From NCBI GenBank assembly GCA_951640165.1, contig OX621236.1, forward strand, positions 26,900,948 through 26,964,947: a DNA stretch of 64,000 nucleotides, given 5' to 3'. The first letter of the stretch is position 1, and each line of letters begins with the position of its first letter. A program made the translations under genes and the position numbers. The DNA is from Pseudoips prasinana. Lineage: Eukaryota > Arthropoda > Insecta > Lepidoptera > Nolidae. Of the stretch, positions 42,787-54,605 are shown in pieces. The notes under the pieces are model-generated. The model was not told where the DNA came from and made no database searches. It was given only the letters and a program-made list of their open reading frames with translations.

Positions 42787-44404
42787 ATACATACATACAT
42801 ACATAGACTCACGCCTGTTTCCCAGAGGGGTAGGCAGAGACAACGGATTCCCATTTGTCACGATCTTTGCATACTTCTTTTGCCTCGATTACTGTCATTA
42901 TATTCTTCATACATGCTCGCCGGTTTAGGGTACTTCTGACCTGCCCTTTCTTGAGAACATCTCCAATTTGGTCAGAGAATGTTCGACGTGGTCTTCCCCT
43001 TCCGGTTGTCCCATTCACACAGGCCAGGTATACTTCTTTTGTCAATCTTCTTTCATTCATCCTTTCTAAATGGCCAAACCATCTCAGCATGCCTTTTTCA
43101 ATCTTTGTGACTACATCCTCTTTCACACCACAACGCTCTCTTACATCAGTATTTCGAATTCTGTATCTCAAAGTCACACCACACATACTTCTCAGAGCTC
43201 TCATTTCCACTGCATTTATTTTACTTTCATTCTTTTTCTGCCATACCCAACTTTCACTTCCATACATTAAAGTTGGCACTAACACTCCATCGTGCACGGC
43301 TAGTCGAGCCTTCTTTGATACTTGCCGGCTACTCATAAAGGCGTGTAGTGCCCCATTCACTCTGTTCCCCGCATTTACTCTTCTAACAATATCTTTTTCA
43401 TATTTCCCATCTCTCGTAAACAAAGTTCCCAAATATACAAACTCATTCACCTGTTCGACTTTCTCTCCTCCAATCACAATATCACACGCTGTCGTGTATT
43501 CATCCCTCTCAAATACCATTACTTTCGTCTTACCTACATTCATTTTCATCCCTTTCCTTTCAAAAGACTCATACATATTTGTTACCATCACCTGCAACTC
43601 GTCCGCCGATGATGCAAGTAAAACTTGATCATCAGCGTAAAGCAGACATTTGATGAGTAACTCATTCATCCTTACACCGCATTCACTTTCTTTCAAATCT
43701 TTTAAACAGCTATCCATGAATAGGTTAAACAACCACGGTGACGCTACACATCCCTGTCTAACACCCTTTTGGATGCTAAACCACTCGGTGTATGACCCGT
43801 TAATCCTCACGCAATCTCTGGAATCCCTATAAAGAGATTTCAGTGCTTGAACAAGGTTGTCGTTCAACCCATACATGGACAGTACCGACCATAGTTCATT
43901 CCTCAACACTCTATCGTAGGCCTTTTCTAAGTCTACGAAGGCACAGTAGACCTTTTGGTTTTTGCCCAAAAACTTCTCTACTATGCTTCGCAGAGAAAAG
44001 ACCTGATCCGTGCATCCCATTCCTTTCCGAAAACCCGCCTGTGCATCCCATATTTTCGCATCGGTTTCTTTCACAACTCTTTCAACCAATACTTTTGCAT
44101 ACAACTTACCAACGACGCTGAGCAGACTAATGCCCCTATAGTTTTTACAGTCTTGTCGTGAGCCTTTCCCTTTGTAAAGAGGTACAATGACAGCCTTGCA
44201 CCAATCACTTGGCACTTGGCCGGTGGTATAGCATAGATTGAAAAGGCTGCACAGCTGACTCGCTATGACGCCATGTCCAGCCTTCAGCATCTCGGAAGTT
44301 ATCCTGTCATACCCTGGTGACTTACCTGATTTCATACCCTTAATAGCTTTCACAATCTCATCCATACCAATTTCATCTTTACATTTGTTCTCGTCTTTTT
44401 TATG
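42787..44404 (-). mobile_element. 5'-truncated RTE-like LINE
   Basis: The minus-strand element ends in a CATA tandem run (42787-42808), as RTE-type LINEs often end in short repeats, and is truncated near 44404 where the host repeat resumes. Contains one open RT frame. Confidence 0.85.
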
Positions 44405-44410
44405 CTTCAT
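42809..44410 (-). CDS. RTE-like reverse transcriptase, 5'-truncated but open
   Basis: 533 codons from an ATG at 44410 (the ATG lies at the junction and is probably not the native start). The fingers are partly present ([15 protein letters not shown]). YRGISLLSV near 91, [10 protein letters not shown] near 160, GVRQGC near 216 and [10 protein letters not shown] near 256 mark the RT, and a long C-terminus follows with [22 protein letters not shown] and WESVVSAYP. The YRGIS and LEKAYDRV variants fit the RTE clade. The endonuclease is missing. No stops, so insertion is fairly recent. A broken piece of the same family is at 18610-18910. Long antisense frames on the plus strand here are shadows. 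Confidence 0.9.
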   Translation of the reverse strand: MKHKKDENKCKDEIGMDEIVKAIKGMKSGKSPGYDRITSEMLKAGHGVIASQLCSLFNLCYTTGQVPSDWCKAVIVPLYKGKGSRQDCKNYRGISLLSVVGKLYAKVLVERVVKETDAKIWDAQAGFRKGMGCTDQVFSLRSIVEKFLGKNQKVYCAFVDLEKAYDRVLRNELWSVLSMYGLNDNLVQALKSLYRDSRDCVRINGSYTEWFSIQKGVRQGCVASPWLFNLFMDSCLKDLKESECGVRMNELLIKCLLYADDQVLLASSADELQVMVTNMYESFERKGMKMNVGKTKVMVFERDEYTTACDIVIGGEKVEQVNEFVYLGTLFTRDGKYEKDIVRRVNAGNRVNGALHAFMSSRQVSKKARLAVHDGVLVPTLMYGSESWVWQKKNESKINAVEMRALRSMCGVTLRYRIRNTDVRERCGVKEDVVTKIEKGMLRWFGHLERMNERRLTKEVYLACVNGTTGRGRPRRTFSDQIGDVLKKGQVRSTLNRRACMKNIMTVIEAKEVCKDRDKWESVVSAYPSGKQA

Positions 44411-44510
44411 AAATCGTAAACCGCAATTTACCTTTCATTTTATCAACTGAAATACTTGCTGGTGCGGAACCCTTCATGGGCGAGGCCGACTCGCACATGG
44501 CCGGTTTTTT

Positions 44511-44545
44511 TATTTCTACGTGAGTAAAAACCTTTTTTATTCTAT
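44511..44545 (+). repeat. Dispersed repeat A, 3' fragment (right part)
   Basis: TTTCTACGTGAGTAAAAACC followed by a T-rich run, completing the copy begun at 42228. Confidence 0.65.
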
Positions 44546-45142
44546 TTGTTTTATTTTTATGATGTTTAATTTATGTAGTACTTAAGTAATTAAATTATTT
44601 TATCTAATTTTAACTGTTAATATTATTATTATAATTTTGTGATATTTCGACATATTTACCTACATTTTTATCACCAAATTAAATTCTTTCAAGTTTATTT
44701 ATGTCTGTAGCTATTCAGATATTTGTTATGGGTTTGACTGTAACATATAATGAGGGTTAACTCTCCTTGGACCTGACAAGTGGTCGCTTCCAGGATATCA
44801 GCGGTGTAGCATTATTGCTATGGCCATAGTACTCGGATAGATGTCTTTTCACCTAGAACGAACTATTTATATCCCATTATAAGTATTTTTTTCTAATATG
44901 GATTTTTATTGTTATTATATCAATTGGTTGTTGTTTCCGTCCTCCTAATGTACGAATGCGTTACATTTTTTCTTTTCTTTCAGTAATACAGTCCGCTTTA
45001 AAAACTTCTTTTACGTTATTTAATAAGTTAATATTCTACATGTTGTTCAGTTTCTTGAATAAATTCATCTCCATATGCTACACCTCTACAACCATAAACT
45101 TATACATTATGTTATCCAACATACATTAAAATATAATAATAT
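44546..45142. other. AT-rich stretch, no gene seen
   Basis: No frames over 60 codons and no repeat recognised. Confidence 0.45.
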
Positions 45143-45358
45143 CTTGGGACATTATTTCCACACGGCCATCTGATCCCAAACTAAGCATAGCTTGTAGTAG
45201 GGAAACCAGTTAGCTGATATACTACATATGCTACTTTTCTTTTGTAAATACATACTTATATACTTAAGTTACACTTAGACTCAGGACAAACAGACATGCT
45301 CAATGTTCATGCACACAAATATCTGTCCTGGGTGGGAATCGCACCCACCCATTATTTA
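45143..45358 (-). mobile_element. tRNA-headed SINE, family S3
   Basis: Minus-strand copy: head at 45358-45335 (B box GCGATTCCCACCCAGGAC), body with GTGTGCATGAACAT, and tail with GATCAGATGGCCGTGTGGAA and a GATATTATTATATT end. Lacks the 5' part of the head. Confidence 0.8.
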
Positions 45359-45517
45359 ATTTGAACAAAGTGCGTACTAAAAGCACATTCATAAATCGAA
45401 TTAAACCATTCAATATTGTTAAAATGAATTTTTACATTGCGAATTAAAACATTCATACATTGAGTTAAACATATTAATGACTGTTTTACTCACACTGACC
45501 ATGCAATTAACATAAAG
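45359..45517. other. Spacer between two S3 SINEs
   Basis: AT-rich with an ATTGAATTAAAC-type short internal repetition. No gene. Confidence 0.4.
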
Positions 45518-45785
45518 GGCCTGTTGGCGTGGTTGGCAAATGCTTACCTTTCACGCAGCAGGTCGTGGGTTCGATTCACACCAATAACAGATATTTGTGT
45601 GCATGAACATATCTGTTTGTCCTGAATCTGGGTGTAATTATCTATATAAGAATGTAATAACAAAAGAAAAAATAGTATAGGTAATGTATCAGTTATCTGG
45701 TTTCCATAGCAGCTCTGCTTAGTTTGGGATCAGATGGCCGTGTGTGAATAATTTCCCAGGATATTATTATTATTATAGTTTCATA
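45518..45785 (+). mobile_element. tRNA-headed SINE, family S3, full length
   Basis: Head GGCGTGGTTGGCAAATG, B box GGGTTCGATTCACACC, body GTGTGCATGAACATATCTGT, tail GATCAGATGGCCGTGTGTGA with GATATTATTATTATT. Opposite orientation to the copy 160 bp away, so the two form an inverted pair. Confidence 0.88.
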
Positions 45786-46299
45786 TACAATTGGCGGTCT
45801 TATCGCTTAAGAGCGATATGTCCCAGACAACCGTTAGGTCGCCTTTTTAATTCGCTGAAGCAGAGAAAACGTCCTGTACTTTAAAGGATAAAGCAAATTA
45901 CTATACGTTACTGAAACTGTTTCTACAAGATAAAAAATATTTAATAAATCATCATTAATAACGACTTACGTTTTTCTGATTTAAGATCGAATAAATAAAA
46001 CGTTAAAAAGCACTTTACCTACCTACCTGGCAAGTGAGTGGCAAACTTAGTACAATAGAAATAACTTTTAATTGGCTTTTTAACTTTTGGACGTGAATTT
46101 TTCAAGTCGAACAATGTTTTTTTATTCTTACACAAAGTCTCATTACAAGTTTTTGTTTGAAAGTACCGATTTATTTTCTTTTCGCTCGTCTTTTTACATT
46201 GTAAGTACATTTAGCATCAAAGTGCACTTTGTAAATGAACCTACTTACGTTATCTACATATAAATGTTGTTTTTTCATACTTACATATCGTATGGGCAG
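45786..46299. other. No gene seen; possible LINE-tail scrap
   Basis: GGCGGTCTTATCGCTTAAGA at about 45792 resembles LINE tails seen in Lepidoptera. The rest is AT-rich; the frame 46210-46019 is motif-free and Lys-rich. Confidence 0.4.
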
Positions 46300-46505
46300 T
46301 GGTTAACCTGGTGTCAGAGTTGTTCAAGCCGCCCAGAAGGCCTCTGACATGGCTTAACGACTGTTGGCTAATGGCTACAACCAGGACCGGCAGCTTAACG
46401 TGACCTCCGAAGAACGGAGACGCTCAGAAATTCAACCAATTTGGCGGTCACCCATCTATGGACTGACCGCGAGCCTAGTTGCCTAACATCTTCAATCACT
46501 TACAG
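46300..46505 (+). repeat. Dispersed repeat C
   Basis: Contains CCTCTGACATGGCTTAACGA, CCGGCAGCTTAACGTGACCT and GGCGGTCACCCATC...GACTGACCGCGAGCC, a repeat type I know from lepidopteran intergenic DNA. A shorter copy is at 50805-50890. Confidence 0.65.
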
Positions 46506-47654
46506 ACCGGTGAGAGCATCTAGCTATGAGCATTTCTTATTTATATGCGAATACATATATATTTTTTCATGATAAAATGCGACGGGGATATTGCAATATC
46601 CCCGTCTGAAGTCTGAACTTAATTCCGTTACCAAATATTGTTTAGTTAATATTTAGTTGATATGACAGATCGTAAATGTTGTGGCGTCTGCAAATCTTGT
46701 TGCCATAAGCTACAAATGATAGACTGACGGGTGAGACGGACCATTTACGCTTCTATCAAACTAAAATAGTCAAACCGACAGATTTGTATTCATAGTCTAA
46801 GAAAGGAAGCGGTTGGATCTCGCAATACTCAGATGATGAAACTCTATGTTAAAGATCCAGCTGGCCCGTTTAGTAAGACGCTATATAACAACTTGTCTTT
46901 GATTTGAATGGCTGGCAATATTTTCACATAGTAACAATTATACATTGTTACCATGTGAAAATATCATCCATAATTGAGAACAAAACCATACCACGATCTA
47001 ATTCGTCTGGAACGCCATCTATGATAAATTCTTAGAATTAAACACATAAATAAATTTAACTTAAATTTTGACCTGTCGTGAACTGAGACGTAAGATTCTA
47101 CAATATGAGAAAGTATCATGAGTTAAAAGTATTTTATAAAATATTTTTACTTTTTTTTCAACAAATAATTATAATACACTTAAAATTGGAACATGAATAC
47201 TACGGAAAGATACCGAGTGAAATTACTGATGACGTAGACACAATTTCGTAGTTATTTTGAAATATGGTTAATAAAAGTGGCCAGTTCCTGTTTTTTTTGT
47301 GCGTTTCACTCAACTTCTATGCCACCTCTGTACAGGGACTGTCCGAGACGTTAGGTAATCTTGAACAGGTGTTGAACGAAGAAATTTGAACTGTAGTTAT
47401 TTATGGGCGATATGTTTTAATAATAGGCTGCCCCGAAATGTATGAGACCAACAAAAGTACCAATATATTGAGTATAAAGGTGTCTCGGATATTGCTATCT
47501 TTTTAATAAGCAGTATGGTGTGCAGTGCGGTGTTTTAGGACTTAGGACCGTTACTCTTTATGATAATATTCGGGTGATGACAGTACCATTACCATTTCAT
47601 GCAAGAACATTAATCAATATATATTGGACATTTGTTATTACACGGTCAATGAAT
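46506..47654. other. No gene; two perfect or near-perfect hairpins
   Basis: A perfect 26-bp palindrome lies at 46581-46606 (GACGGGGATATTG and complement). An inverted repeat with about 20-bp arms, one mismatch, lies at 46918-46964. No other feature recognised. Confidence 0.6.
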
Positions 47655-48425
47655 AAAAATTACATAATTAATTTAAATAAAACAAATATTACGCATTTTG
47701 GTCAAAGATCACAAAACTCAATAAATTATGTATATGTGGTTCATCATAATGATACAATTAAAGAAGTATCTACTGCCTATTTCCTTGGCTTAGTAATAGC
47801 CAGCCATAGAGTGGAAAGAACACACACTAATATTATAAGTACAAAAAATCAATTCTCTATCATATGCCTCAAGTAAACTAAATATCAACATTGCTACACT
47901 ATGTTCTTTACCACGACTACTCTGCATACTTTATATAACGGCCTCGTTGAATGTTTTCTTGGATATGGAACATGTTTTTGGGAAAACTCGCCTATAAAGA
48001 CATGGTATTCAAAATCCAAAAACGTTACATTCGTGTCATATTCATAATCCAATTTACTTAAAATTGTAAGCCACTGTTTGGGAAACATAAAATACTTACA
48101 CATTCGTCTCTTATATATTAGAAGTAGCTCTATTCGTGAGAAATAGCCCTCACTTATTTCCTCGCATTTCTGATCATGTCAGGCGGAATCGCCGCGATAA
48201 CAGTCGACTCTGTATTCACCCTGCTAAAACAACACTGTTGCATAATAGCGTAGTATATAACGCTCGATTGATTCACAATAAGATAAAATACTACCAAAAA
48301 CTACTAAGCAATAGGATAGAATTATTTTTAATGTATTCCTCAATCTATCGGTTGAGGAATACATTAAAAATATTCTTATTGAAAAATGCAATTTTACTAT
48401 TACTACAATGTCCCGAATGATCAAA
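47655..48425 (+). pseudogene. Decayed LINE ORF2, thumb to C-terminus
   Basis: Translation gives LNKTNITHFG, then VHHNDTIKEVSTAYFLG and T-H-T-N-I-I, the region following the RT core in Jockey-group LINEs. After a frame change, the block LYNGLVECFLGYGTCFWENS (the Y-G-L-V-E-x-x-L-x-Y-G-x-x-x-W pattern) appears near 47930, and a C-terminal R-x-N-R-R-D-N-S-R block near 48185. At least two frameshifts and one stop. The RT core itself is missing. A perfect 19-bp-arm hairpin lies at 48325-48370. Confidence 0.65.
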
Positions 48426-48902
48426 TAATATTTGTTTATAAAATAGAATGGAATAATGTATTTATTTGACAAGAAAGTAATTATTAAATGTTATGGAAAT
48501 ATATTCTAAATTTCTTATTATTTATTTAATAAGTCATGTCTTATGTCGTGTAATTCTATGAATTTTTATACCTCTGTACCAATTTTGCTGTATTTATATA
48601 CCATCCAAGGCATGTTCATTCCAATTATTATGTTCCATCTCCAATATGCATAATTGAATGTACAACACATTTGTGACAACTAAATGTTATCTTATCTACC
48701 TTAACTGTTAGGTGTCCCTTAAACCTATAGTTGCTTTTATATAAATAGTTTATATAAATTAGTGAGTGGAATTGGCTGTTATTCTCTGACAATAGAAACT
48801 AAACTATATTTGCAATTTAAAGTTATTTAAATTAGCTCCAAGATTATTTACGAAGTAATCATGATCAAGTCGAAAACTTCATTAACTAATTAATCTTATG
48901 AC
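48426..48902. other. AT-rich, no gene seen
   Basis: No frames or repeats recognised. Confidence 0.4.
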
Positions 48903-49085
48903 TGCACGTGTGGTTGAGGTTGTCGCCTCGATTCTACTTTGGCACCTCGTGTTCCGGGTTCGATTACCGTATAAGACAACTAATTATGTGACCCATATAT
49001 GGTTGTTCTGAAGTGTGACATGTGTCCGTGAACTTCATATTTGTAAAGTATCACGCGATAGAGGGCTTTCCATACATATTTTTGA
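48903..49085 (+). repeat. tRNA-headed SINE-like repeat
   Basis: Head with a B-box-like GTTCCGGGTTCGATTACCG, then ACAACTAATTATGTGACCC and a body ending CGCGATAGAGGGCTTTCCAT. The same body is seen, without the head, at 54.13-54.28 kb. Confidence 0.6.
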
Positions 49086-50215
49086 AACGTAAATTTAATG
49101 AAAATAATCTATATTCAACATTCAGAAGAGACCTGCATTAACAAAATTTCCCTTTAATGTCCATCGATACCAACATTAAAATGGAAATGGAAATGGAATG
49201 GACTTGTGTAATAATAATTGCTGTTTAAAAAACATAAAACCTAATTCAACTTTTCTTTAAGACAACCGATTGGAACAAAATTGCAATGAGACCACTCCAG
49301 AAGCGTTACGAATCGAAAAAATAAATTAGATTTTTTTAAATTCGTTCACAAACAATGGAATAATTGCTTATTACAGAAAAGCAAACTTACTGATTCAAAA
49401 CCTCGTTCTTTTAAGTTCGGTTTAAAAAACATCGCCCGTACTATTGAACTGACGCACATGCTTGCAATTTGTTCCAAGCTTTTAATTTATATTTCAAATG
49501 TTACGAAAAAATAACATAACTTTTTCTTAAATATCGGAACACCGATATTTAAAAAAAAGTTATGTTTTTTATAAAAATAGTCGACCTCCTGTAGCCATAA
49601 CGTCTATAAAAATATTACTAATGCCTTCCAGGAAGTACTTATATATGGCTGCTTGCAATGTTTTACTATCGTGTTTCTAATTAGAGCCCGCGTAACGTAT
49701 TATACTAATACATCTTGTTTCATTAGGTACATCTTAATCGAAATTTACCATTATATTTTGACCCGGATAATAAGACACGCCTTGTTCATCCGGTATGTAT
49801 CGCAAGTTCGGCATGAGAGATTGTATCTAAATAAACGAACCTCTTCCGTAGCAAAGAGACAAAAAGAAAACAGTTTCAGAGGGTTCTTGTTCCAGTGAAA
49901 CATACATGTTCGCAACTGTCAGATCGGTATTAGCAACAAAACTCGTAGGTATAACAACCGCCACAACCACCGCGAGTTTGCCTTGTCTGGAAATTATTTC
50001 GCTTGATTCTTCAATATTTTTAATATTTATTTTTAACAATAAATGATATTCAATATCAATTTAGAGTACGTACACTAATTAACTCTGTATTCGAAAATCT
50101 CAAAATTAGTTTCGGCTATTAAAAATATACTTGCTTCAATACGGGTTTATGTGTATCAGCCTTTTGAAATACAATCGACCCAACCCTATTAGGTAGGTAA
50201 GTACTGTTATTGCTG
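49086..50215. other. No gene; long hairpin
   Basis: An inverted repeat with about 23-30-bp arms and a 4-bp loop lies at 49505-49574 (CATAACTTTTT...ATATCGG and complement). Frames at 49653-49898 and 50039-49827 lack motifs. Confidence 0.5.
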
Positions 50216-50446
50216 ATGGATTTCACAAGGTCGAATTATTTGTGGCCAGTAGGTTTTTATTTCATCCAGCCTTATCCCGCAGGTCGATGTTTCGGACCTT
50301 TTTTCAGTCGATTGAACAAGATATGCACGCAGCGGGTACCTTCGGACGTTCGAAATCCAATTAGCGAGGATATCGTCGAATATACGAACGACTTATTGCC
50401 TGGACTCAAAATCTGGCTTGAGCTCGTAACTGCCGTCTGGGAATGA
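50216..50446 (+). other. Open frame of unknown status
   Basis: 76 codons from the ATG at 50216. The second half has balanced composition (Pro, Arg, Glu, Asp, Trp), unlike the usual AT-driven frames here, and a CCCGCAG acceptor-like site occurs at about 50282. No domain recognised. Possibly an exon, possibly chance. Confidence 0.15.
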
Positions 50447-50804
50447 AAAACAATGAATACATTTATATACATGCGAGTATAATGAAATTGTATTAAAAAT
50501 CTGTTGTATATAAATCGGATGGGTGGCAATTAAATTTCATAGACGCCATAGATTCATCCAGATTCATACGGCGCATTGATATTATATAAAATGTGGCGGA
50601 TATTTCTGGGTGACTTACAATACAACCTCTAATTCAAGAGCCTCTTGTTGAGCATGTAGTCGTGGATCCTACATACGGGTTGGTTTATGACACAAGAAAA
50701 ATTCTAGCAAATTTATATGTTTCTTGAAAACTAAATTAACAAGAACGCTGGGGCAAAGCTTCGATGTTAGGTAATACTAATTATAATCATAAATGTTCTG
50801 CGCA
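50447..50804. other. No gene seen
   Basis: AT-rich, no feature recognised. Confidence 0.4.
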
Positions 50805-50890
50805 GTGTGTTAGAATGTTGTCTAATGGCTACAGTCTGGGCCGGCAGCTTAACGTACCCTCTGACACATGGAGACAGTAAAAATTAAAAG
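50805..50890 (+). repeat. Dispersed repeat C, fragment
   Basis: TGTCTAATGGCTACAGTCTG and GGCCGGCAGCTTAACGTACC match the middle of the copy at 46.3 kb. Confidence 0.6.
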
Positions 50891-50916
50891 CTACTTACAT
50901 ATATGTATAATACAAA

Positions 50917-51201
50917 CTGTGCCCCGCGGTTCTACCCGCGTTAAATTTTAAAAATTATCACAGCTCCTCCCCCGTAGTTGATAGCGTAATAATATGTAGC
51001 CTATGTGTTGACCCGACCTCTTAGTAATATTCATGCAAAATTTGAAGTTTAGCCCGGACATACATACAGACAAACAGAAAAAAATTCCAAAAACTATATT
51101 TTTGGCTTCGATATCGATTGTCGATCACGCCTCAAGTATCCTTTTGAAAAAATAATCAATGTACAGTTTTGACTTTCCTACGATTTTATTATATGTATAG
51201 A
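50917..51201 (+). repeat. CCCCGCGG-type repeat, long variant
   Basis: Head CTGTGCCCCGCGGTTCTACC; contains GATAGCGTAATAATATGTAG, GGCTTCGATATCGATTG and ends CGATTTTATTATATGTATAG. Matches the minus-strand copy at 19605-19914. Confidence 0.78.
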
Positions 51202-51781
51202 TTAAGGTCACGAAGCTATGTATCTGTATATATATATCTATGTATAACTGCGCATCTAGTTGCTTAATCACGTCGAATATAATTCCTATGCATTTTACTA
51301 TATATGTTAATAGTTAAAAGTCAAGCATAGTAAATAGGTTCTCTCATAAAAAATAGGATCTACAGTTATCTACTTGTTAATGCTGCTTGTGAGGACCAGT
51401 ACTATTAATAAAAAGATTAATTTGCTGCACTTAAAGTTCATAATCGCCTGCTACCGGTTGCTAATTAGTCAGCCATTGTGATGTCCGTAAGCGGCGCAAG
51501 CTCCATAATCACTCATTTCCTTGTCTTGGAATTTACGCGGAATGATAAGACGCCGCCGCCGGATTAATTTTGGTTTTACTTCCACACCATGAATACAAAA
51601 TTACTTCAACAAAGTTTGAAATAAGTATGATATAAAAAGTGTGTGGGGGTGTACAATTCACACAGGGTAAGGGTGAATTTGAGAAAAGTAGCTTACAAGA
51701 GAATGTGATGGATATAGAGGATCAGAAGTATTAGGTTGATTAAAAAGTTTATTATTTTTATATTATATGTATGTTATTCTA
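51202..51781. other. No gene seen
   Basis: AT-rich with a GC-richer patch near 51480-51570; no frame over 60 codons. Confidence 0.4.
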
Positions 51782-52190
51782 TACAGAGTGGCCGAGGAGT
51801 TGACGTTCAAACGCAAAATTTAGATACTTTATGGTGAGGAGTATCCGAATCACTCCCATGTATGTTCTACGATTTTGCGTAGTCCTGAGCTCAAACCCTA
51901 ATTTTAAACTTTCGATTAAATTTTAAGCCAGTTCTGCAATAATTAGATAAACCATACTTTTTAGGGTGTTTAGGTTAAACTATGCTAATTAGTTATCACA
52001 AAAAAAACTGAACCAGAAATGATCAACAGAACGAGAAAAATATCGAAATCTGATGTAAGGTGATTTTACGAAAAAAATCATTAAAAAAATTTAAAAAACT
52101 ACGCAAAATCGTGGGTGATGGGGGTGATTCGGAAACTCCTCATCATAAGGTATCTAAATTTTGAGTTTGAACGTCAGCTTCTCACCTGTA
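51782..52190. mobile_element. TIR MITE with TA target
   Basis: About 410 bp. Inverted ends of roughly 90-100 bp pair from TACAG...TTGACGTTCAAAC on the left to its complement on the right, including CAAAATTTAGATAC and CTACGATTTTGCGTAGT and its partner. TATA flanks both sides, consistent with TA insertion (Tc1/mariner-like mobilisation, inferred). No coding frame. Confidence 0.82.
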
Positions 52191-54099
52191 TATTGTTCCA
52201 AGTTAAAAATTATTTCAATGCAAAATATGACATATTTAAGATATAATATATAATTTACATAGCATATAATACGTATCACACATATTATTCAAATTCCATG
52301 TTTCCAATTCGAATAAATTACACGGGAGCTATAATAAAAATTTATTTGTCAGATTAGCACAGACGTGTTGAATAATGAACTGAATTAATTAACCAACGAA
52401 TTTTAATACGCAAATGCAAACAAATAAAACACCTGTATGATAGGTACCACGTTGTTTATAACATGACACATTTTCTGAAGGCTTCGTTGTACGCAGGCGC
52501 AAAGATACGTGATAGCATTGTAATCTATCTATCTCATTCTCACGCAGCCTAAATCTTGTTCATGAATATGTTTGTCTCTTATTACTGTCGTTATTATGTT
52601 TCATTAAATATTCAAATCACTACGGCGACAAAGAAGTTTCACTTTAAAACATGTGATAGGGTTCCCTTTTACACGATAGTATACAACATGTAACTTAATT
52701 AACGCACATCCTGAAAATAGTTTGTTCAGGATCGTTGACTGAATCGATTTATATCATTTTTAATATAGGTAATATTTTATTCCAAAATTAATTAAAACTA
52801 CGGGAATTATAGTCATATTAACCCTGTACAGTCAAAACAAATTAAAATGGACCGTAAGTCAAAGTAATAAGACATTTAAATCGCAGTTTTATTAGTATTC
52901 ATACAAATTCGATCATTCAAAACGAAATAAAGTAAAATAAACTTTATTCCAAGAAACTAATAGATTAAATGACAATGCATATTACATTTTAAATAAAAAA
53001 ATCTGACTATGTATTATGATTACAACATAATATTCTAATTGGGGTGTTTGAGGGTGTGCGTTAATTACGTTTCATGTAGTATATAAAAAAACATAAGAAA
53101 GCCTTATTATCATTACTTAAAATAATTATTAAACTAAACATCACTTTTATCTAATGTGCAGATAAAAATTCATTCAGCCATTCACAGTTAACTTAGAAAG
53201 CTTTCACTGCTTTCCATAAAATATAGACGATCGTGGGGTCAAGCTGCCTAACAAATAAAGTACCCACGTTAGAGGGCACCCCCTTTGGGTTTTCTAGAAC
53301 CACGACTCTGGACGGTTACCGACGGTTTTTTAACATTGTGCATGAGGACAGACTTACCTACAGATAAACAGATGGACACAAAATGTTTTCTCCTACTACG
53401 TCACCGCGCTCGTTTCAACAAGTCGCGCATTGGTAGTAATTTGGTAAGTTGTTGTATCAACCCTTACCTTCGCATATAAAACGAAAAGATACAGTTTAAC
53501 TAAATGGCACTTGCACAAAAAGTCAACGTTGTACTTCGTCCAGTGATGCATTAAAAGCCTCTTAGGCTAATTAAATTAATAAAAAACATACATTTGTTTT
53601 CATTTCCGTCAAATTTTAATGAACAAAGTTATTTGTATTCTTCAAAGTTATTTCTACTTATAATTCTAACAGCAGCGTATAATTTAATGAATTAATTAGT
53701 CTACAAATCAATGTCAAATAGAGGGCTGAGTATTAAAATTGAGTTTTCATAAATCAAGTCTTCGTTGATATTTTACTATACCAACATTTATTATGAAATA
53801 GAGTTTCATAAAAAGCGTCTGCCGTAGTATTGGAGTGCGGCACATGCTTTCAGCTTTTCAGCGAGCTTTTACTTTGAATATTTCAAATGTTCCGACTGGA
53901 CAGCGATACTAAATAACTGATTCAGGCAGGTTCAAGCCGCCTCTAAGCCTCGCTTGTTACTAACATTCTGAAAGGATTTTCTGCTGGATATTTTTAAACT
54001 GAGTTCATACGCGAGTAGATATCCTCAACTCAAACGACACGCGTTTTTTTGTTTGTTAAACTTAAGTACACCATAGTGTACCACAGGTAAATTTATTTC
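52191..54099. other. Long stretch without recognisable features
   Basis: AT-rich throughout. The frame at 53285-53479 is motif-free. A repeat-C-like phrase (GGTTCAAGCCGCCTCTAAGC) occurs at 53929 but is too short to call. Confidence 0.4.
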
Positions 54100-54300
54100 A
54101 ATCTTGACGTATTTATACATTTTTATTTTGTCTCATTGGTCCCTTTCCTGCACAGTACAACTATTTGTGTGACCCTTAAGTAGATTTTTCGAGTCTGGGT
54201 ATGCTTTTTGTCCGTGAATTATATGTGAGTAAGGTACTCCGCGACACAGATATGTAATTATCTAGTGCAGGAAGGGGCTTTCATAAATAAAATGTAAGAA
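54100..54300 (+). repeat. SINE-like repeat body without head
   Basis: ACAACTATTTGTGTGACCC, a GAGTCTGGGTATGC block and the GTGCAGGAAGGGGCTTTCAT end match the body of the repeat at 48.95 kb. Confidence 0.55.
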
Positions 54301-54369
54301 TGCCTCAACAGGCCTTGATATACATATGCTTACATAGCTTGACTCAAATTATTTATTTCATATAATATC

Positions 54370-54605
54370 ACCATCCCATCATATCCCGTGAGGGCTATGA
54401 AGTCGTCCCTAGAGAATATCTCTCAGAGAACGAGCTCTCTCCCTGTATTACGACCATCATACTGCGATCGCTAACCCGTCTGCTAGGCGTAGCGATTATG
54501 GCATATCCCTCCAAATAATGGACACAACTCCATGGTGGAAATCTTTTGGGGAGGCCTTAGTCCAGCAGAGGATGTCTATCGGCTGAAATAAAAGTACACA
54601 TTACT
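54370..54605 (+). repeat. RTE-tail-type dispersed repeat
   Basis: ATCCCGTGAGGGCTATGAAG, then CGATCGCTAACCCGTCTGC, AGCGTAGCGATTATGGCATA and GGGGAGGCCTTAGTCCAGCA. Same group as 29500-29775 and 55845-55965. Confidence 0.7.

Larger units (their letters stand above)
42311..44510 (+). mobile_element. AGGGTTCCGTAGCC-type nonautonomous repeat, split by a LINE
   Basis: The left part 42311-42786 opens AGGGTTCCGTAGCCAAATAG and includes TGTCTGTCTGTCCGTCCGTA and a run of C near 42664. The right part 44405-44510 carries GGAACCCTTCATGGGCGAGG and GGCCGGTTTTTTT. Together they form one element well known to me from lepidopteran genomes; the RTE-like LINE sits inside it. The repeat itself interrupts repeat A. 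Confidence 0.8.

Noticed and set aside
42855..43628. 257-codon plus-strand frame rich in Ser, Thr and Phe
   Set aside because: Lies wholly antisense to the RTE-like reverse transcriptase, whose motifs are clear on the minus strand; a shadow.
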